Positions 9,252-18,348 of a DNA stretch of 64,000 nucleotides are shown piece after piece. The notes beneath the pieces are model-generated. The model was not told the DNA's origin. It searched no databases and saw nothing but the letters and a program-made list of their open reading frames with translations. Location: contig NZ_JACHJJ010000004.1 of assembly GCF_014203605.1 (NCBI RefSeq), positions 248,001 to 312,000 on the forward strand, read 5' to 3'. The translations under genes and the position numbers were made by a program. Source of the stretch: Thiemannella venezuelensis. GTDB lineage: Bacteria > Actinomycetota > Actinomycetes > Streptosporangiales > Streptosporangiaceae. Positions within the stretch are counted from its first letter, which is position 1, and every line of letters begins with the position of its first letter.

Positions 9252-9342
9252 ACCCGTGATCACACACCACCGCACCGGCGGTCCGCACCCGGTTTACGGC
9301 CGGTCGGGGGTCCGCCCGGAGGGCGGCCTTCCCCTCCCGGGG

Positions 9343-10185
9343 TCAGGGCTGGAGGGGCAGCTCGTCCAGGATCGCGGCGGCCAGGTCGCGCGCGAGCTCC
9401 CAGTAGGCGCGGGTCAGGGTGCGGAAGACCTGCTCGGCCCGGATGGCGGGCCAGTCCGGGGGCAGGTGCTCGGCGGGCAGGTGCGGGTCCCGGCGGACGA
9501 GTTGCAGCCAGTCGGTGTGGAGCAGCAACTGGCGGGCCAGGTCGTCGGGGAGCGCGGGCTGCGGGCCGGGGGTGTCCCAGCGGTCGAGGAACGCGTGGTA
9601 GCGCTCGGCGATCTGCCGGGTGTCGAAGGCGCTGTGGACGAGGTCGGCCGACTCGGTCGGCCTGAGCGCCCGGGCGGCCAGGACGGTGACGTGGTCGCGC
9701 AGGCCCAGCTCGGTGACGACGGCGGTCACGTCCTTGGTGCCCGGGGCGATCCACAGACCGCTCTGCAGGAGGCCGAAGCCGGCCCAGGTGAGCCGGGAGC
9801 GCAGGTCGTGGCGGGTGCTGCGGCGGGTGTCGGGCAGCGAGAAGCCGACCACGGTCCAGGAGCCGTTCCAGCCGCGGTTGATCGCGCCGGTCTCCCAGAT
9901 GCGGCGGCGGCCGTCCTCCAGGACGGCGGTGGCGTGCGGGGTGAGCCCGAAGTAGGTCTTGCGGCCCTGCCGGTGACGGGTCAGCAGGCCCCGCTTGGCC
10001 ATGCGTGTGAGCGTCGAACGCACCGCCTCCTCGGTCACGCCGAGGCGGGCGAACACCTCGATGACACTGCCGGAGGAGACGGCGACGCGGCGGTCGAGCA
10101 CGTAGAGGCCGAGGAAGCTGAGCATCAACGACTGGGGGCGCGCGGAGGGGGAGGGGGACGCGTCGTCTCCTTCGCCGGAAGTCAC
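9343..10185 (-). CDS. PaaX-family transcriptional regulator
   Basis: The 280-residue product has the PaaX layout: an N-terminal winged helix (VIEVFARLGVTEEAVRSTLTRMAKRGLL), a central domain (GSWTVVGFSLPDTRRSTRHD in part) and a C-terminal helical domain. PaaX relatives bind aryl-CoA-type effectors and repress nearby catabolic or transport genes. GTG 10185 is chosen because a promoter with TTGCCC (-35), a 17-nt spacer and TACCCT (-10) ends exactly 6 nt before it, which fits leaderless initiation. Upstream codons back to 10251 look like promoter DNA. It is divergent from the MHS symporter, its likely target. Confidence 0.85.
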   Translation of the reverse strand: MTSGEGDDASPSPSARPQSLMLSFLGLYVLDRRVAVSSGSVIEVFARLGVTEEAVRSTLTRMAKRGLLTRHRQGRKTYFGLTPHATAVLEDGRRRIWETGAINRGWNGSWTVVGFSLPDTRRSTRHDLRSRLTWAGFGLLQSGLWIAPGTKDVTAVVTELGLRDHVTVLAARALRPTESADLVHSAFDTRQIAERYHAFLDRWDTPGPQPALPDDLARQLLLHTDWLQLVRRDPHLPAEHLPPDWPAIRAEQVFRTLTRAYWELARDLAAAILDELPLQP

Positions 10186-10191
10186 AAGCAG

Positions 10192-10237
10192 AGGGTAGAC
10201 GGATCCCTTTCGTTGGGCAAAACTGTGACGCAAGTCA
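10192..10237 (-). promoter_or_regulatory. Leaderless promoter and inverted repeat upstream of the PaaX-type gene
   Basis: On the minus strand TTGCCC (10215-10220) is separated by 17 nt from TACCCT (10192-10197), 6 nt before GTG 10185. Just upstream lies an inverted repeat TGAC-GCAA-GTCA (10226-10237), a candidate autoregulatory operator in the intergenic region shared with the symporter. Confidence 0.5.
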
Positions 10238-10381
10238 ATCTGATGCCCCATATATGACGTGTCCCGCTCCCCGCCGGGCGCGGCGGCGTCCGCGGAACGG
10301 CACGTCCGCCGCCACGCCCGACCTCGCCGGGACCGGCTCGTCCCGTCCGGAGATCCCCCCGCTACGAACGGAACCAATGCC

Positions 10382-11689
10382 ATGTCCAACCCGTCGGCCC
10401 CGCCCACCGCCGCCGGCCCGGTCCAGCTGCGCCGCGCCGTCGCCTCCAGCTTCCTCGGCAGCGTCATCGAGTACTACGACTTCCTGCTGTACGCCACCGC
10501 CTCCGCCGTGGTGTTCGGCAAGGTCTTCTTCTCCGACCTGAGCCCGCTCGTGGCGACCGTCGCCAGTCTCGGCACGTTCGCCACCGGCTACCTCGCCCGG
10601 CCGCTCGGCGGCGTCATCTTCGGTCACTTCGGCGACCGGCTCGGCCGTAAGCGCATGCTGGTGCTGACCATGGCCCTGATGGGCGCGGCCAGCTTCCTCA
10701 TCGGCCTGCTGCCGACGTACGAGCAGGTCGGCAGTCTCGCGCCGGTCGCCCTCGTCCTGCTCCGCGTGGTGCAGGGCATCGCGGTCGGCGGCGAGTGGGG
10801 CGGCGCGGTGCTCATGTCCGCCGAGCACGCCACCGGCCGCCGGGGACTGTGGGCCAGCTTCACCAACGCCGGGGCCCCCTGCGGCATGCTGCTGTCCACC
10901 GCGGCGCTCAACGGCAGCGCCGCGGTCATGGACGAGCAGTCGTTCCTGGCCTGGGGCTGGCGGATCCCGTTCCTGATCAGCATCGTCCTGCTGGCCGTCG
11001 GCCTGTTCGTCCGCGCGCGGGTCGAGGAGACCCCGGTCTTCACCGCCGCGCAGCGGGATCCGGCGCCCCGCTCCGCGCCGCTGCTGGACGTGCTGCGCCA
11101 CCACCCCCGGACGCTCCTGCTCGGCATCGGCGTCGGGCTGTCGCCGTTCGTCCTGCAGGGCACGCTCACGACCTTCCTCATCTCGTACGGCGTGCAGTCC
11201 GGTTTCACCCGCACGCAGGTGCTCAACGGCCTGACGCTCTCCTCCGGGATCGCGATCATCGGCATTCTGGGCTGGTCCGCCCTGTCGGACCGGGTGGGCC
11301 GCCGGCCGATCGTGCTCACCGGGGCCGTCGCCGCCGCCGTGTTCGCCTTCCTCGTCTTCCCGCTCGCCGACGCCGGCAGCGTCGGCCTGCTCACCCTCGC
11401 CCTCGTGCTCGGCCAGTCGGTCATCCACCCGATGATGTACGGGCCGCTCGCCGCGCTGTACACCGAGCTGTTCTCCACCCGCAGCCGCTACACCGGCGCC
11501 TCGCTCGGCTACCAGGTCGCCGGTCTCGGGGCCGGTCTGGCACCCCTGCTCTTCGCCCAGATCCAGGCCTCCGGCGGTGGCGGCGGAACCACGCTCATCT
11601 CTGCGATCATCGCGGCCTTCTGCCTGCTGACCGTGGTCTGCACCCTGGTGCTGAGGGAGACCAGCCGCACCGACCTCGCCCACGGCTGA
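10382..11689 (+). CDS. MHS-family MFS metabolite:H+ symporter
   Basis: Twelve-helix secondary transporter of 435 residues. The N-terminus has the MHS signature SSFLGSVIEYYDFLLYATAS and the loop 2-3 motif GHFGDRLGRKRML, then GIAVGGEWGGAVLM in helix 5 and a second G-x-x-x-D-R-x-GRR motif in the middle loop (ALSDRVGRRP). Family members (ProP, ShiA, KgtP types) import organic acids, betaines or aromatic acids with protons. The divergent PaaX-type regulator makes an aromatic or organic acid plausible, as inference. ATG 10382 follows a long leader. The product has no signal peptide. Confidence 0.88.
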   Translation: MSNPSAPPTAAGPVQLRRAVASSFLGSVIEYYDFLLYATASAVVFGKVFFSDLSPLVATVASLGTFATGYLARPLGGVIFGHFGDRLGRKRMLVLTMALMGAASFLIGLLPTYEQVGSLAPVALVLLRVVQGIAVGGEWGGAVLMSAEHATGRRGLWASFTNAGAPCGMLLSTAALNGSAAVMDEQSFLAWGWRIPFLISIVLLAVGLFVRARVEETPVFTAAQRDPAPRSAPLLDVLRHHPRTLLLGIGVGLSPFVLQGTLTTFLISYGVQSGFTRTQVLNGLTLSSGIAIIGILGWSALSDRVGRRPIVLTGAVAAAVFAFLVFPLADAGSVGLLTLALVLGQSVIHPMMYGPLAALYTELFSTRSRYTGASLGYQVAGLGAGLAPLLFAQIQASGGGGGTTLISAIIAAFCLLTVVCTLVLRETSRTDLAHG

Positions 11690-11872
11690 GGCCGGTCGCG
11701 GCTCCGGTTCGGGCCGGCGGCCGTAGCGCGCGATCGTGATCTCGTCGATCACCGGGGCGTACCGGGAGCGCAGGGGCGCTCCCGGGAACGTCTCCGACGC
11801 ATACGTCCTGCCGCCGGACTCACCCGGGAGGAGTGCTGCGCGTAAGGCCCTGGTGGTGCTCGGGAATGCCAT
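11690..11872 (-). other. Short unassigned minus-strand reading frame beside an orphan operator
   Basis: A minus-strand frame starting at ATG 11872 (MAFPSTTRALRAALLPGESG at its N-terminus) runs toward the symporter gene and then continues only as antisense of it. About 60 codons lie in otherwise empty DNA, and a LacI-type operator sits 16 nt upstream of the start. I do not recognise the protein. It may be the surviving 5' end of a gene that once belonged to the sugar regulon, or chance. Confidence 0.25.
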
Positions 11873-11888
11873 GGCGGTGCCCCTGGAG

Positions 11889-11903
11889 TGTGAGCGCTAA
11901 CAA
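11889..11903. promoter_or_regulatory. LacI-type operator, orphan copy
   Basis: TGTGAGCGCTAACAA, identical over 15 bp to the copy at 13287-13301 in front of the sugar-binding-protein gene. The core TnAGCGCTnA is palindromic and centred on CpG, as in LacI-family operators. The rest of the 11690-12226 gap holds two more operator-like sites and no convincing gene. Confidence 0.65.
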
Positions 11904-12079
11904 TGCTGAGGGAGCAGACCGGCAACGCAACCTGGGGTTTCGCGCAGGCTACGTAGCCGTGCGCCGCGCGTCAATAGCCTGATCTCCATGCGTTTCCGGC
12001 TTGTCACGATTCGATATCGCCGGTTGCGCTCACTCTTGACGCCGGGCGGCCGTTGAGGGAACAGTCGGGCCACATCGTT

Positions 12080-12089
12080 GAACCGGTTC
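12080..12089. promoter_or_regulatory. LacI-type operator, GAACCGGTTC copy 1
   Basis: Perfect palindrome GAACCGGTTC, 119 bp upstream of a second copy. Spaced pairs of such sites are typical for LacI-family autoregulation by looping. It differs in core (CCGG) from the TGTGAGCGCTAACA sites nearby. Confidence 0.5.
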
Positions 12090-12196
12090 GCTTGCTCCGG
12101 TGGTTACACACGACGCCGGTTCGGGGCCTTCCTGCATACGCTCGCGGATCAGGTGGCATCCGGGCAACGATGCGAGGGAGCAGTGCAACGCAATCA

Positions 12197-12210
12197 TCGA
12201 ACCGGTTCGA
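12197..12210. promoter_or_regulatory. LacI-type operator, GAACCGGTTC copy 2
   Basis: Perfect 14-bp palindrome TCGAACCGGTTCGA, 17 nt before the regulator's start codon. It would overlap the transcription start or leader and is a candidate autoregulatory site. Confidence 0.6.
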
Positions 12211-12226
12211 CACCCAGGAGGTGAGA

Positions 12227-13249
12227 ATGGCGACGATCGGAGACGTGGCCCGGGAGGCCGGGGTGAGCCGCAGCACGGCGTCGTACGCGCTGTCGGGCAA
12301 GCGGCCCATCTCGGAGGACGTGCGCCGGCGCGTGCTGGCGGCCGCCGAGGCGCTCGCCTACACGCCGAACGCGGGCGCCCGGGCGCTCGCCACCTCCCAG
12401 ACCAAGGTCCTCGGTCTGCTCGCCCAGTTCCACGAAGACGAGTTCGCGCCCGCGATGATGCAGTACATCCTGGGCGTCACGAACACCGCCCGCGACCTGG
12501 GCTACGACACCCTGCTGGTCACCGAGGCCGACGGGGTGCGGGCGCTGCGGCGCATCACCGACTCGCGGATGGTGGACGGCGTCATTCTCATGAACATCGC
12601 CCAGGACGACGCCCGGCTGCCCATCCTGCGTGCCGCGCCGCAGCCGGGCGCTCTGGTCGGACTGCCGGACGACTGCTCCGGGCTCGACGTGTTCGACCTG
12701 GACTTCGAGGAAGCCGGCCGGGTGATGGTGGACCACCTCCACCGGCTCGGCCACCGCGAGCTCATCCTGATCTCCCACCCGGAGCACGTGGTCGAGCGGG
12801 GCGGCGCCTACGTGTGGCGGCTGCGCGACGCGGCGCTCGAACGCGCCCGTCAGCTCGGCGTCACCCTGCACGCCGTGTACGGCGAGTCCCGGCAACCGGC
12901 CGTGGGCCGCCTGCTCAACGAGTCGCTCGACGCCTACCCGGCGGCGACCGGCCTGCTGATCAACAACGAGGCGGCCGTGGCGGCGCTGCCCACCGTCGCT
13001 CACGCGCGGGGGCTGCGGGTGCCCGAGGACCTGTCGGTCGTCGGGCGCTACTCCGCCGACTTCGCCGCCACCTTCTCCCTGCCCTACTCGTTCGTCGAGA
13101 GCGCGCCCGATCGCCTCGGCTCCATGGCGGTGCGCCAGCTCGTGCGCCGGGCGGAGTCCCCGGCGGCCAGGAAGGAGCCGTTCGTGGTGCGTTTCATCTC
13201 ACCCGAGCTGGTCTCCCTGGGAAGCACCGCGCCCCCGCGCTCCCGCTGA
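12227..13249 (+). CDS. LacI-family transcriptional repressor
   Basis: The 340-residue product has an N-terminal LacI HTH (ATIGDVAREAGVSRSTASYA, then SGKRPISEDVRRRV), a hinge helix segment (NAGARALATSQTKVLGLLA in part) and a C-terminal periplasmic-binding-type sensor domain. ATG 12227 follows a strong ribosome-binding site (CAGGAGGTGAGA). It sits directly upstream of a carbohydrate importer and two glycoside hydrolases on the same strand. It most likely represses that operon and itself until a sugar inducer, perhaps an arabinose-containing saccharide, binds. The inducer is inferred from the GH127 gene only. Confidence 0.9.
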   Translation: MATIGDVAREAGVSRSTASYALSGKRPISEDVRRRVLAAAEALAYTPNAGARALATSQTKVLGLLAQFHEDEFAPAMMQYILGVTNTARDLGYDTLLVTEADGVRALRRITDSRMVDGVILMNIAQDDARLPILRAAPQPGALVGLPDDCSGLDVFDLDFEEAGRVMVDHLHRLGHRELILISHPEHVVERGGAYVWRLRDAALERARQLGVTLHAVYGESRQPAVGRLLNESLDAYPAATGLLINNEAAVAALPTVAHARGLRVPEDLSVVGRYSADFAATFSLPYSFVESAPDRLGSMAVRQLVRRAESPAARKEPFVVRFISPELVSLGSTAPPRSR

Positions 13250-13286
13250 CACCAGGCCCTACCCCCCACTTCCGTCGCGCTCCCGA

Positions 13287-13301
13287 TGTGAGCGCTAACA
13301 A
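13287..13301 (+). promoter_or_regulatory. LacI-type operator before the sugar operon
   Basis: TGTGAGCGCTAACAA, immediately followed by the ribosome-binding site AGGAGG and ATG 13312. A bound repressor would sit at the start of the transcript. An identical 15-mer occurs at 11889-11903. Confidence 0.7.
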
Positions 13302-13311
13302 GGAGGAATCG

Positions 13312-14586
13312 ATGAACCGTCCGTCGATGTCCACGAGGACGACGGTCTTCGGAACCGCCGTCCTGGCGCTGTCCACCCTCACCGCCTGCGCGTCCGCTCC
13401 CCAGGACGCGTCCGGATCCGGTACCGCCACGGCCTCCGCCGCAGGCGCGTACACCTGGTGGGACCCGTACCCGCAGCACGACGCGGGCTCCGCGTGGGCC
13501 GAGCGGGTCGGCTCCTGCGGACAGCAGGCCGGCGTCACCATCCAGCGCACCGCCTACGACACGACGGCGCTGACGAACCAGGCCCTGCTGGCGGGCCAGG
13601 AGGGCAACGCGCCCGACGTCATCCTCCTGGACAATCCGGCCGTCTCCACGCTGGCCGACGCCGGGATGCTCAGCGCGATGTCCGACTTCGGCCTCGACGC
13701 GAGCCGGTTCGACAAGAACCTGATCGCCGCCGGCGAGCTGGACGGCAAGACGTACGGCATCCCCATCGGCGCCAACACCCTCGCCCTCTACTACAACAAG
13801 AAGATCCTGGACGAGGCCGGCGTCGACCCGGCCTCGATCAAGGACTGGGCCTCGCTCACCGCGGCGCTGAAGAAGGTCAAGGCCGCGGGCAAGAAGCCGA
13901 TCACGTTCGCCGGCATCGGCACCGAGGAAGGCTCGTTCCAGTTCCTCCCGTGGCTCTGGGGCGCCGGCGCGCAGCTCACGCAGCTCGACTCGCCGCAGGC
14001 CGCCGAGGCGCTGGAGTTGTGGAACTCCTGGCTCAAGGACGGCCTCGCGCCGAACTCGGTCATCGGCAACTCCCAGAACACCTCCTGGGAGGAGTTCCTG
14101 ACCGGCGAGTTCGCCTTCGGCGAGAACGGCACCTGGCAGATCAACAGCGCCGCGAAGGCGGGCTTCCCGACCGGCATCGTGCAGATCCCCGCCAAGGACG
14201 GCGGCGCCGCGCCCACGCCCACCGGCGGAGAGTTCATCACGGTCCCGGTGCAGAAGGACACCAAGCGCTACGACGCCACCAAGAAGATCCTCGAGTGCAT
14301 GACCACACCCGAGGGCCTGGTGGAGACCGGAACCACGTTCGCGTACTACATCCCCTCCACGGCCGAGGGGCAGGAGGCCATCCTCGCCAAGGAGCCCACG
14401 CTCCAGCCGTGGGTGGAGGCCGTGCGCACCGCCAAGGGCCGTACCAGCGACAACCTCGGCACGGACTACCCGAAGATCTCCGAGGCGATGTGGACCGGCG
14501 TGCAGAAGGCGCTGAGCGGCGCGGCGAGCCCCGCCGACGCGCTAAAGGAGGCGCAGGCGCAGGCGAAGCAAGCCACCGGCGACTGA
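13312..14586 (+). CDS. Carbohydrate ABC transporter, substrate-binding lipoprotein
   Basis: Family-1 (MalE-like) extracellular solute-binding protein of 424 residues. It has a lipoprotein signal ending in LTAC (Cys26) and a Ser/Thr/Ala-rich linker. Mature-domain motifs include QALLAGQEGNAPDVILLDNP, YGIPIGANTLALYYNKKI and FAFGENGTWQIN, the usual hinge and ligand-cleft regions of oligosaccharide binders. It is first in the operon after a LacI operator, and the two permeases follow within 4 nt. No ATPase is encoded here. Such importers in actinomycetes commonly share the distant MsiK ATPase. Confidence 0.92.
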   Translation: MNRPSMSTRTTVFGTAVLALSTLTACASAPQDASGSGTATASAAGAYTWWDPYPQHDAGSAWAERVGSCGQQAGVTIQRTAYDTTALTNQALLAGQEGNAPDVILLDNPAVSTLADAGMLSAMSDFGLDASRFDKNLIAAGELDGKTYGIPIGANTLALYYNKKILDEAGVDPASIKDWASLTAALKKVKAAGKKPITFAGIGTEEGSFQFLPWLWGAGAQLTQLDSPQAAEALELWNSWLKDGLAPNSVIGNSQNTSWEEFLTGEFAFGENGTWQINSAAKAGFPTGIVQIPAKDGGAAPTPTGGEFITVPVQKDTKRYDATKKILECMTTPEGLVETGTTFAYYIPSTAEGQEAILAKEPTLQPWVEAVRTAKGRTSDNLGTDYPKISEAMWTGVQKALSGAASPADALKEAQAQAKQATGD

Positions 14587-14590
14587 TCCG

Positions 14591-15535
14591 ATGACTTCGC
14601 TTCACACCGTGACGGCCGAAGTGGGGGGAGCGGCGCACGCCGCTCCCCCGCGGAGGCGGGCCCGGCGGTGGACGGCCCTCGCCTTCCTGACCCCGCTGAT
14701 CGTCTACCTGCTCGCCTTCTACGCCTATCCGCTGTACCGCAACATCGACCTCAGCGTGCACGACTACACGCCGCGCGCCTTCGTCCAGGGCGATCCGGAG
14801 TTCACCGGGCTGGACAACTACCTGGACATCCTCTCCGACGACGCGTTCCTCGACGCGCTGGGCAACACGGCGCTGTTCACCCTGGGGTCGATCGCCGTCC
14901 AGTACGCCCTCGGCCTGGCCCTGGCGGTCTTCTTCCACCGGAGCTTCCCCCTGTCGGCCGTGCTGCGGGCGATGTTCCTCGTGCCGTGGCTGCTGCCGCT
15001 GATCGTGTCCGCGTCCACCTGGTCGTGGATGCTCAACAGCGAGAACGGCATCGTCAACGCGGCGCTCCAGGCGTTCGGCATCGGCCAGATCAACTGGCTG
15101 ACGTCCCCGGACACCTCGCTGCTGGCGGTCACCGTCGCCAACATCTGGCTCGGCGTCCCGTTCAACCTGGTGATCCTCTACGCCGGGCTGCAGAACATCC
15201 CGGCCGACCTGTACGAGGCCGCCGGCCTGGACGGCGCGAACGCCTGGCAGCGGTTCCGGCGCATCACCTTCCCGCTGCTGCGGCCGGTGTCGGCGATCAC
15301 GCTGCTGCTCGGGCTGATCTACACGCTCAAGGTCGTCGACATCATCTGGATCATGACGCGGGGCGGCCCCGCGGACGCCTCGACGACGCTGGCCATCTGG
15401 TCCTACCGCGAGGCGTTCGGCACCGGCCAGCCCGACTTCTCCCCGGCGGCGGCGGTCGGCAACCTGCTCATCCTCATCGCCTTCGTCGCCGGGCTGGTGC
15501 ACGTGCGCCTGCAGAGGAGGGAGGAGACCGCATGA
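14591..15535 (+). CDS. Sugar ABC transporter permease, MalF type
   Basis: The 314-residue integral membrane subunit has about six helices and the binding-protein-dependent transport signature EAAGLDGANAWQRFRRITFP (EAA loop), which contacts the ATPase. The N-terminal charged stretch APPRRRARRW precedes the first helix, as in MalF/UgpA relatives. It starts 4 nt after the binding-protein stop, and its own stop overlaps the next permease by ATGA. Confidence 0.92.
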   Translation: MTSLHTVTAEVGGAAHAAPPRRRARRWTALAFLTPLIVYLLAFYAYPLYRNIDLSVHDYTPRAFVQGDPEFTGLDNYLDILSDDAFLDALGNTALFTLGSIAVQYALGLALAVFFHRSFPLSAVLRAMFLVPWLLPLIVSASTWSWMLNSENGIVNAALQAFGIGQINWLTSPDTSLLAVTVANIWLGVPFNLVILYAGLQNIPADLYEAAGLDGANAWQRFRRITFPLLRPVSAITLLLGLIYTLKVVDIIWIMTRGGPADASTTLAIWSYREAFGTGQPDFSPAAAVGNLLILIAFVAGLVHVRLQRREETA

Positions 15536-16338
15536 GAGCGTGGAAGACCGCGGTGGGCGTCGTCCTGGTGGGCGTGATGCTCTTCCCGGTCTACTGGATG
15601 TTCAACGTCTCGCTCACCAAGACGGGCGACATGCGGGCCGACCCGCCGCACTGGTTCCCGTGGGACCCGACGTTCGAGGGCTACAGTGCGGCGCTCGGCC
15701 AGCAGCTCCCGGCCCTGGCCACCAGCCTTCTCATCGGGCTCGGCACGGTCGCGCTCACGCTCGCCGTGTCCCTGCCGGCCGGGTTCGCGCTGGCCAAGCT
15801 GCGCCCGCGCGGGGGACGGGCGATCGACTTCCTGCTCCTCGTCGCGCAGATGATCCCCGGCGTCGTCATGGCCATGGGCTTCTACGCGATCTACATCAGA
15901 CTCGGGCTGCTCAACACCGTCGCGGGTCTGATCGTGGCCGACTCGACGCTGGCCGTGCCGTTCGGGGTGCTGCTCTTCCGGGCGTTCATGGCGAGCATCC
16001 CCGCCGAGGTCATGGCCGCGGCGCAGATCGACGGGGCGAGCACCTGGCGGACGTTCCGGTCGATCGTGCTGCCGCTCAGCCGCAACTCCGTGATCACGGT
16101 CTCGCTGTTCACCTTCCTGTGGGCGTGGTCGGACTTCATCTTCGCCTCGACCCTCAACCGCAACAGCGACGTCATCCCCGTCACGCTCGGCATCTTCCGC
16201 TACATCGGCAACAACACCACCCAGTGGAACTCGATCATGGCGACCGCCGTGATCGCCTCGCTTCCCGCGGCGTTCCTGCTCGTCCTCGCGCAGCGTTACA
16301 TCGCCGCCGGAGTGACCGCGGGCGCCGTCAAGGACTGA
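15532..16338 (+). CDS. Sugar ABC transporter permease, MalG type
   Basis: The 268-residue integral membrane subunit pairs with the preceding permease. It shows six helices, a MalG-like N-terminal loop (WMFNVSLTKTGDMRADPPHW) and the EAA loop as AAQIDGASTWRTFRSIVLP. ATG 15532 is fixed by the ATGA overlap. Genes for glycoside hydrolases follow after a short gap, so imported saccharide is probably cleaved in the cytoplasm. Confidence 0.92.
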   Translation: MRAWKTAVGVVLVGVMLFPVYWMFNVSLTKTGDMRADPPHWFPWDPTFEGYSAALGQQLPALATSLLIGLGTVALTLAVSLPAGFALAKLRPRGGRAIDFLLLVAQMIPGVVMAMGFYAIYIRLGLLNTVAGLIVADSTLAVPFGVLLFRAFMASIPAEVMAAAQIDGASTWRTFRSIVLPLSRNSVITVSLFTFLWAWSDFIFASTLNRNSDVIPVTLGIFRYIGNNTTQWNSIMATAVIASLPAAFLLVLAQRYIAAGVTAGAVKD

Positions 16339-16355
16339 CAGGAAGGTTTCGACAT

Positions 16356-18263
16356 ATGACCGGCCCCGTGCTGCCGTCCCACGGCCGGGCACGCCCCCTC
16401 GGGCTCGCGCAGGTCTCGCTCACCGGCGGGTTCTGGGGCGACCGGCAGACCGTGAACGCCACGGCGACGCTCGCCCACTGCGAATCGTGGATGGAGCGTC
16501 TCGGCTGGCTGGCCAACTTCGACCGGGTCGCCGACGGGACGACCGGACCCGACCGTCCCGGCTGGTCGTTCTCCGACTCGGAGGTCTACAAGCTGCTGGA
16601 GGCCCTGGCCTGGGAGGCCGCGAGAACCGGCGACCCCGGGGCGGAGGCCGCGATCAAGCGGCTCACCGCCCGCGTCGCCCGCGCCCAGGACCCGGACGGG
16701 TACATCAACACCTGCTTCGGCCACGGCGACCAGCCGCCGCGCTACAGCGACCTGGAGATGGGCCACGAGCTCTACAACACCGGCCACCTGCTCCAGGCCG
16801 CCGTCGCCCGGCTGCGCACTTCCGGCGAGGACGACCTGGTCCGCGTCGCGCGGCGCGCCGCCGACCACGTGTGCCGCACGTTCGGCCCCGGCGGGCGCGC
16901 CGGGATCTGCGGTCACCCGGAGATCGAGGTCGGCCTGGCCGAGCTCGGCCGCGCCCTGGGCGAGGAGCGGTACGTCGAGCAGGCCCGCCTGTTCCTCGAC
17001 CGCCGCGGCCGCGGGACGCTGCGGGACATCCCGCTGGGACGCGCGTACTTCCAGGACGACATTCCCGTCCGGGAGGCGGACGTGTGGCGCGGCCACGCCG
17101 TCCGGGCCCTCTACCTCACCGCGGCGGCCGTGGACGTGGCGGTCGAACGCGGCGACGACGAGCTGCTGGACGCGGTGCGGCGGCAGTGGGAGCGCTCGGT
17201 CGCGCGCCGCACCTACATCACCGGCGGCATGGGCTCCCGCCACCAGGACGAGGGCTTCGGCGAGGACTGGGAGCTGCCGCCGGACCGCGCCTACTGCGAG
17301 ACCTGCGCCGGCGTCGCCTCGATCATGGTGTCCTGGCGGCTCCTGCTGGCCATCGGCGACCCGCGCTACGCCGACCTCATCGAGCGGACCCTGTACAACG
17401 TCATCGCGACCTCGCCGGGCCCCGACGGCCGGGCGTTCTTCTACGCCAACCCGCTGCACCAGCGCACGCCGGGCAAGGCCGCGGACCCGGACGAGGTCAG
17501 CCCGCGCGCCGAGGGCGGCACCCGGGCCGCCTGGTTCGACGTCTCCTGCTGCCCCACGAACGTCGCCCGCACGCTCGCCAGCCTGCACGGCTACCTCGCC
17601 ACCACGGACGACGACGGCCTGCAGATCCACCAGTACGCCCCCTGCGAGATCCGCGCCGAGCTGCCCGACGGGCGGCCGGTCGCCGTGGACGTCGAGACCG
17701 GCTACCCGGAGTCCGGCACCGTCCGCCTCCGCATCGCGGCCGACGCCCCCCGCCCCTGGACGCTCACCCTGCGCGTCCCCGCCTGGGCGGCGGGCGCCAC
17801 CCTCACCGAGGACGGCCGCACGCGGCAGGCCGCGCCGGGCCTCGTCCGAGTCCACCGGGCCTTCCGGGCGGGCGAGATCGTCACCCTCGACCTGCCCGTC
17901 GAGCCGCGCTTCACCTGGCCCGACCCCCGCATCGACGCGGTGCGCGGCTGCGTCGCCGTCGAGCGCGGCCCCGAGGTGCTGTGCGCCGAGTCCCGCGACC
18001 TGCCCGACCCCGCCGCACTCGACGCCCTCGTGATCGACACCCGCTCCGCGCCCCGGGCCGGAAACGGCGCCGTCCTGGTCCGCGCCCTGGTCCCCGGCCA
18101 CCCCGGCAGGGACTGGCCCTACCTGCCCGATCCGGCGCCTCCCGCGGGGGACGCCGGATGGATCGACCTTCCGCTGCGCCCCTACCACTCCTGGGCCCGG
18201 CGGGGCCCGGCGGGCATGCGCGTCTGGCTGCCCGCCTCAGCCCCCCGCGCCCGAGGAGAGTGA
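16356..18263 (+). CDS. GH127 beta-L-arabinofuranosidase-type glycoside hydrolase
   Basis: Intracellular glycosidase of 635 residues with no signal peptide. It carries the GH127 (former DUF1680) layout: an N-terminal (alpha/alpha)6 barrel and C-terminal beta-sandwiches. The zinc/catalytic residues known from Bifidobacterium HypBA1 (Glu338, Cys340, Cys417, Cys418) correspond to Glu315 and Cys317 in YCETCAG and Cys398-Cys399 in SCCPTN. The first of that cysteine pair would be the nucleophile. Family members release arabinofuranose from beta-linked arabino-oligosaccharides, although related families attack other furanosides. It lies 17 nt after the permease gene in the LacI operon. Confidence 0.88.
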   Translation: MTGPVLPSHGRARPLGLAQVSLTGGFWGDRQTVNATATLAHCESWMERLGWLANFDRVADGTTGPDRPGWSFSDSEVYKLLEALAWEAARTGDPGAEAAIKRLTARVARAQDPDGYINTCFGHGDQPPRYSDLEMGHELYNTGHLLQAAVARLRTSGEDDLVRVARRAADHVCRTFGPGGRAGICGHPEIEVGLAELGRALGEERYVEQARLFLDRRGRGTLRDIPLGRAYFQDDIPVREADVWRGHAVRALYLTAAAVDVAVERGDDELLDAVRRQWERSVARRTYITGGMGSRHQDEGFGEDWELPPDRAYCETCAGVASIMVSWRLLLAIGDPRYADLIERTLYNVIATSPGPDGRAFFYANPLHQRTPGKAADPDEVSPRAEGGTRAAWFDVSCCPTNVARTLASLHGYLATTDDDGLQIHQYAPCEIRAELPDGRPVAVDVETGYPESGTVRLRIAADAPRPWTLTLRVPAWAAGATLTEDGRTRQAAPGLVRVHRAFRAGEIVTLDLPVEPRFTWPDPRIDAVRGCVAVERGPEVLCAESRDLPDPAALDALVIDTRSAPRAGNGAVLVRALVPGHPGRDWPYLPDPAPPAGDAGWIDLPLRPYHSWARRGPAGMRVWLPASAPRARGE

Positions 18264-18348
18264 CGGGCTCCGCACAGAGGGGGCGGCGCCGCCGCCACCG
18301 CCCCCTCGGCACGGACGCCGCCGAAGACAGAGAAAGGACTCCCGCCTG

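Noticed and set aside
16296-18188. 630-codon minus-strand open frame opposite GH127
   Set aside because: Antisense shadow; no motif, and GH127 catalytic residues fix the real strand.
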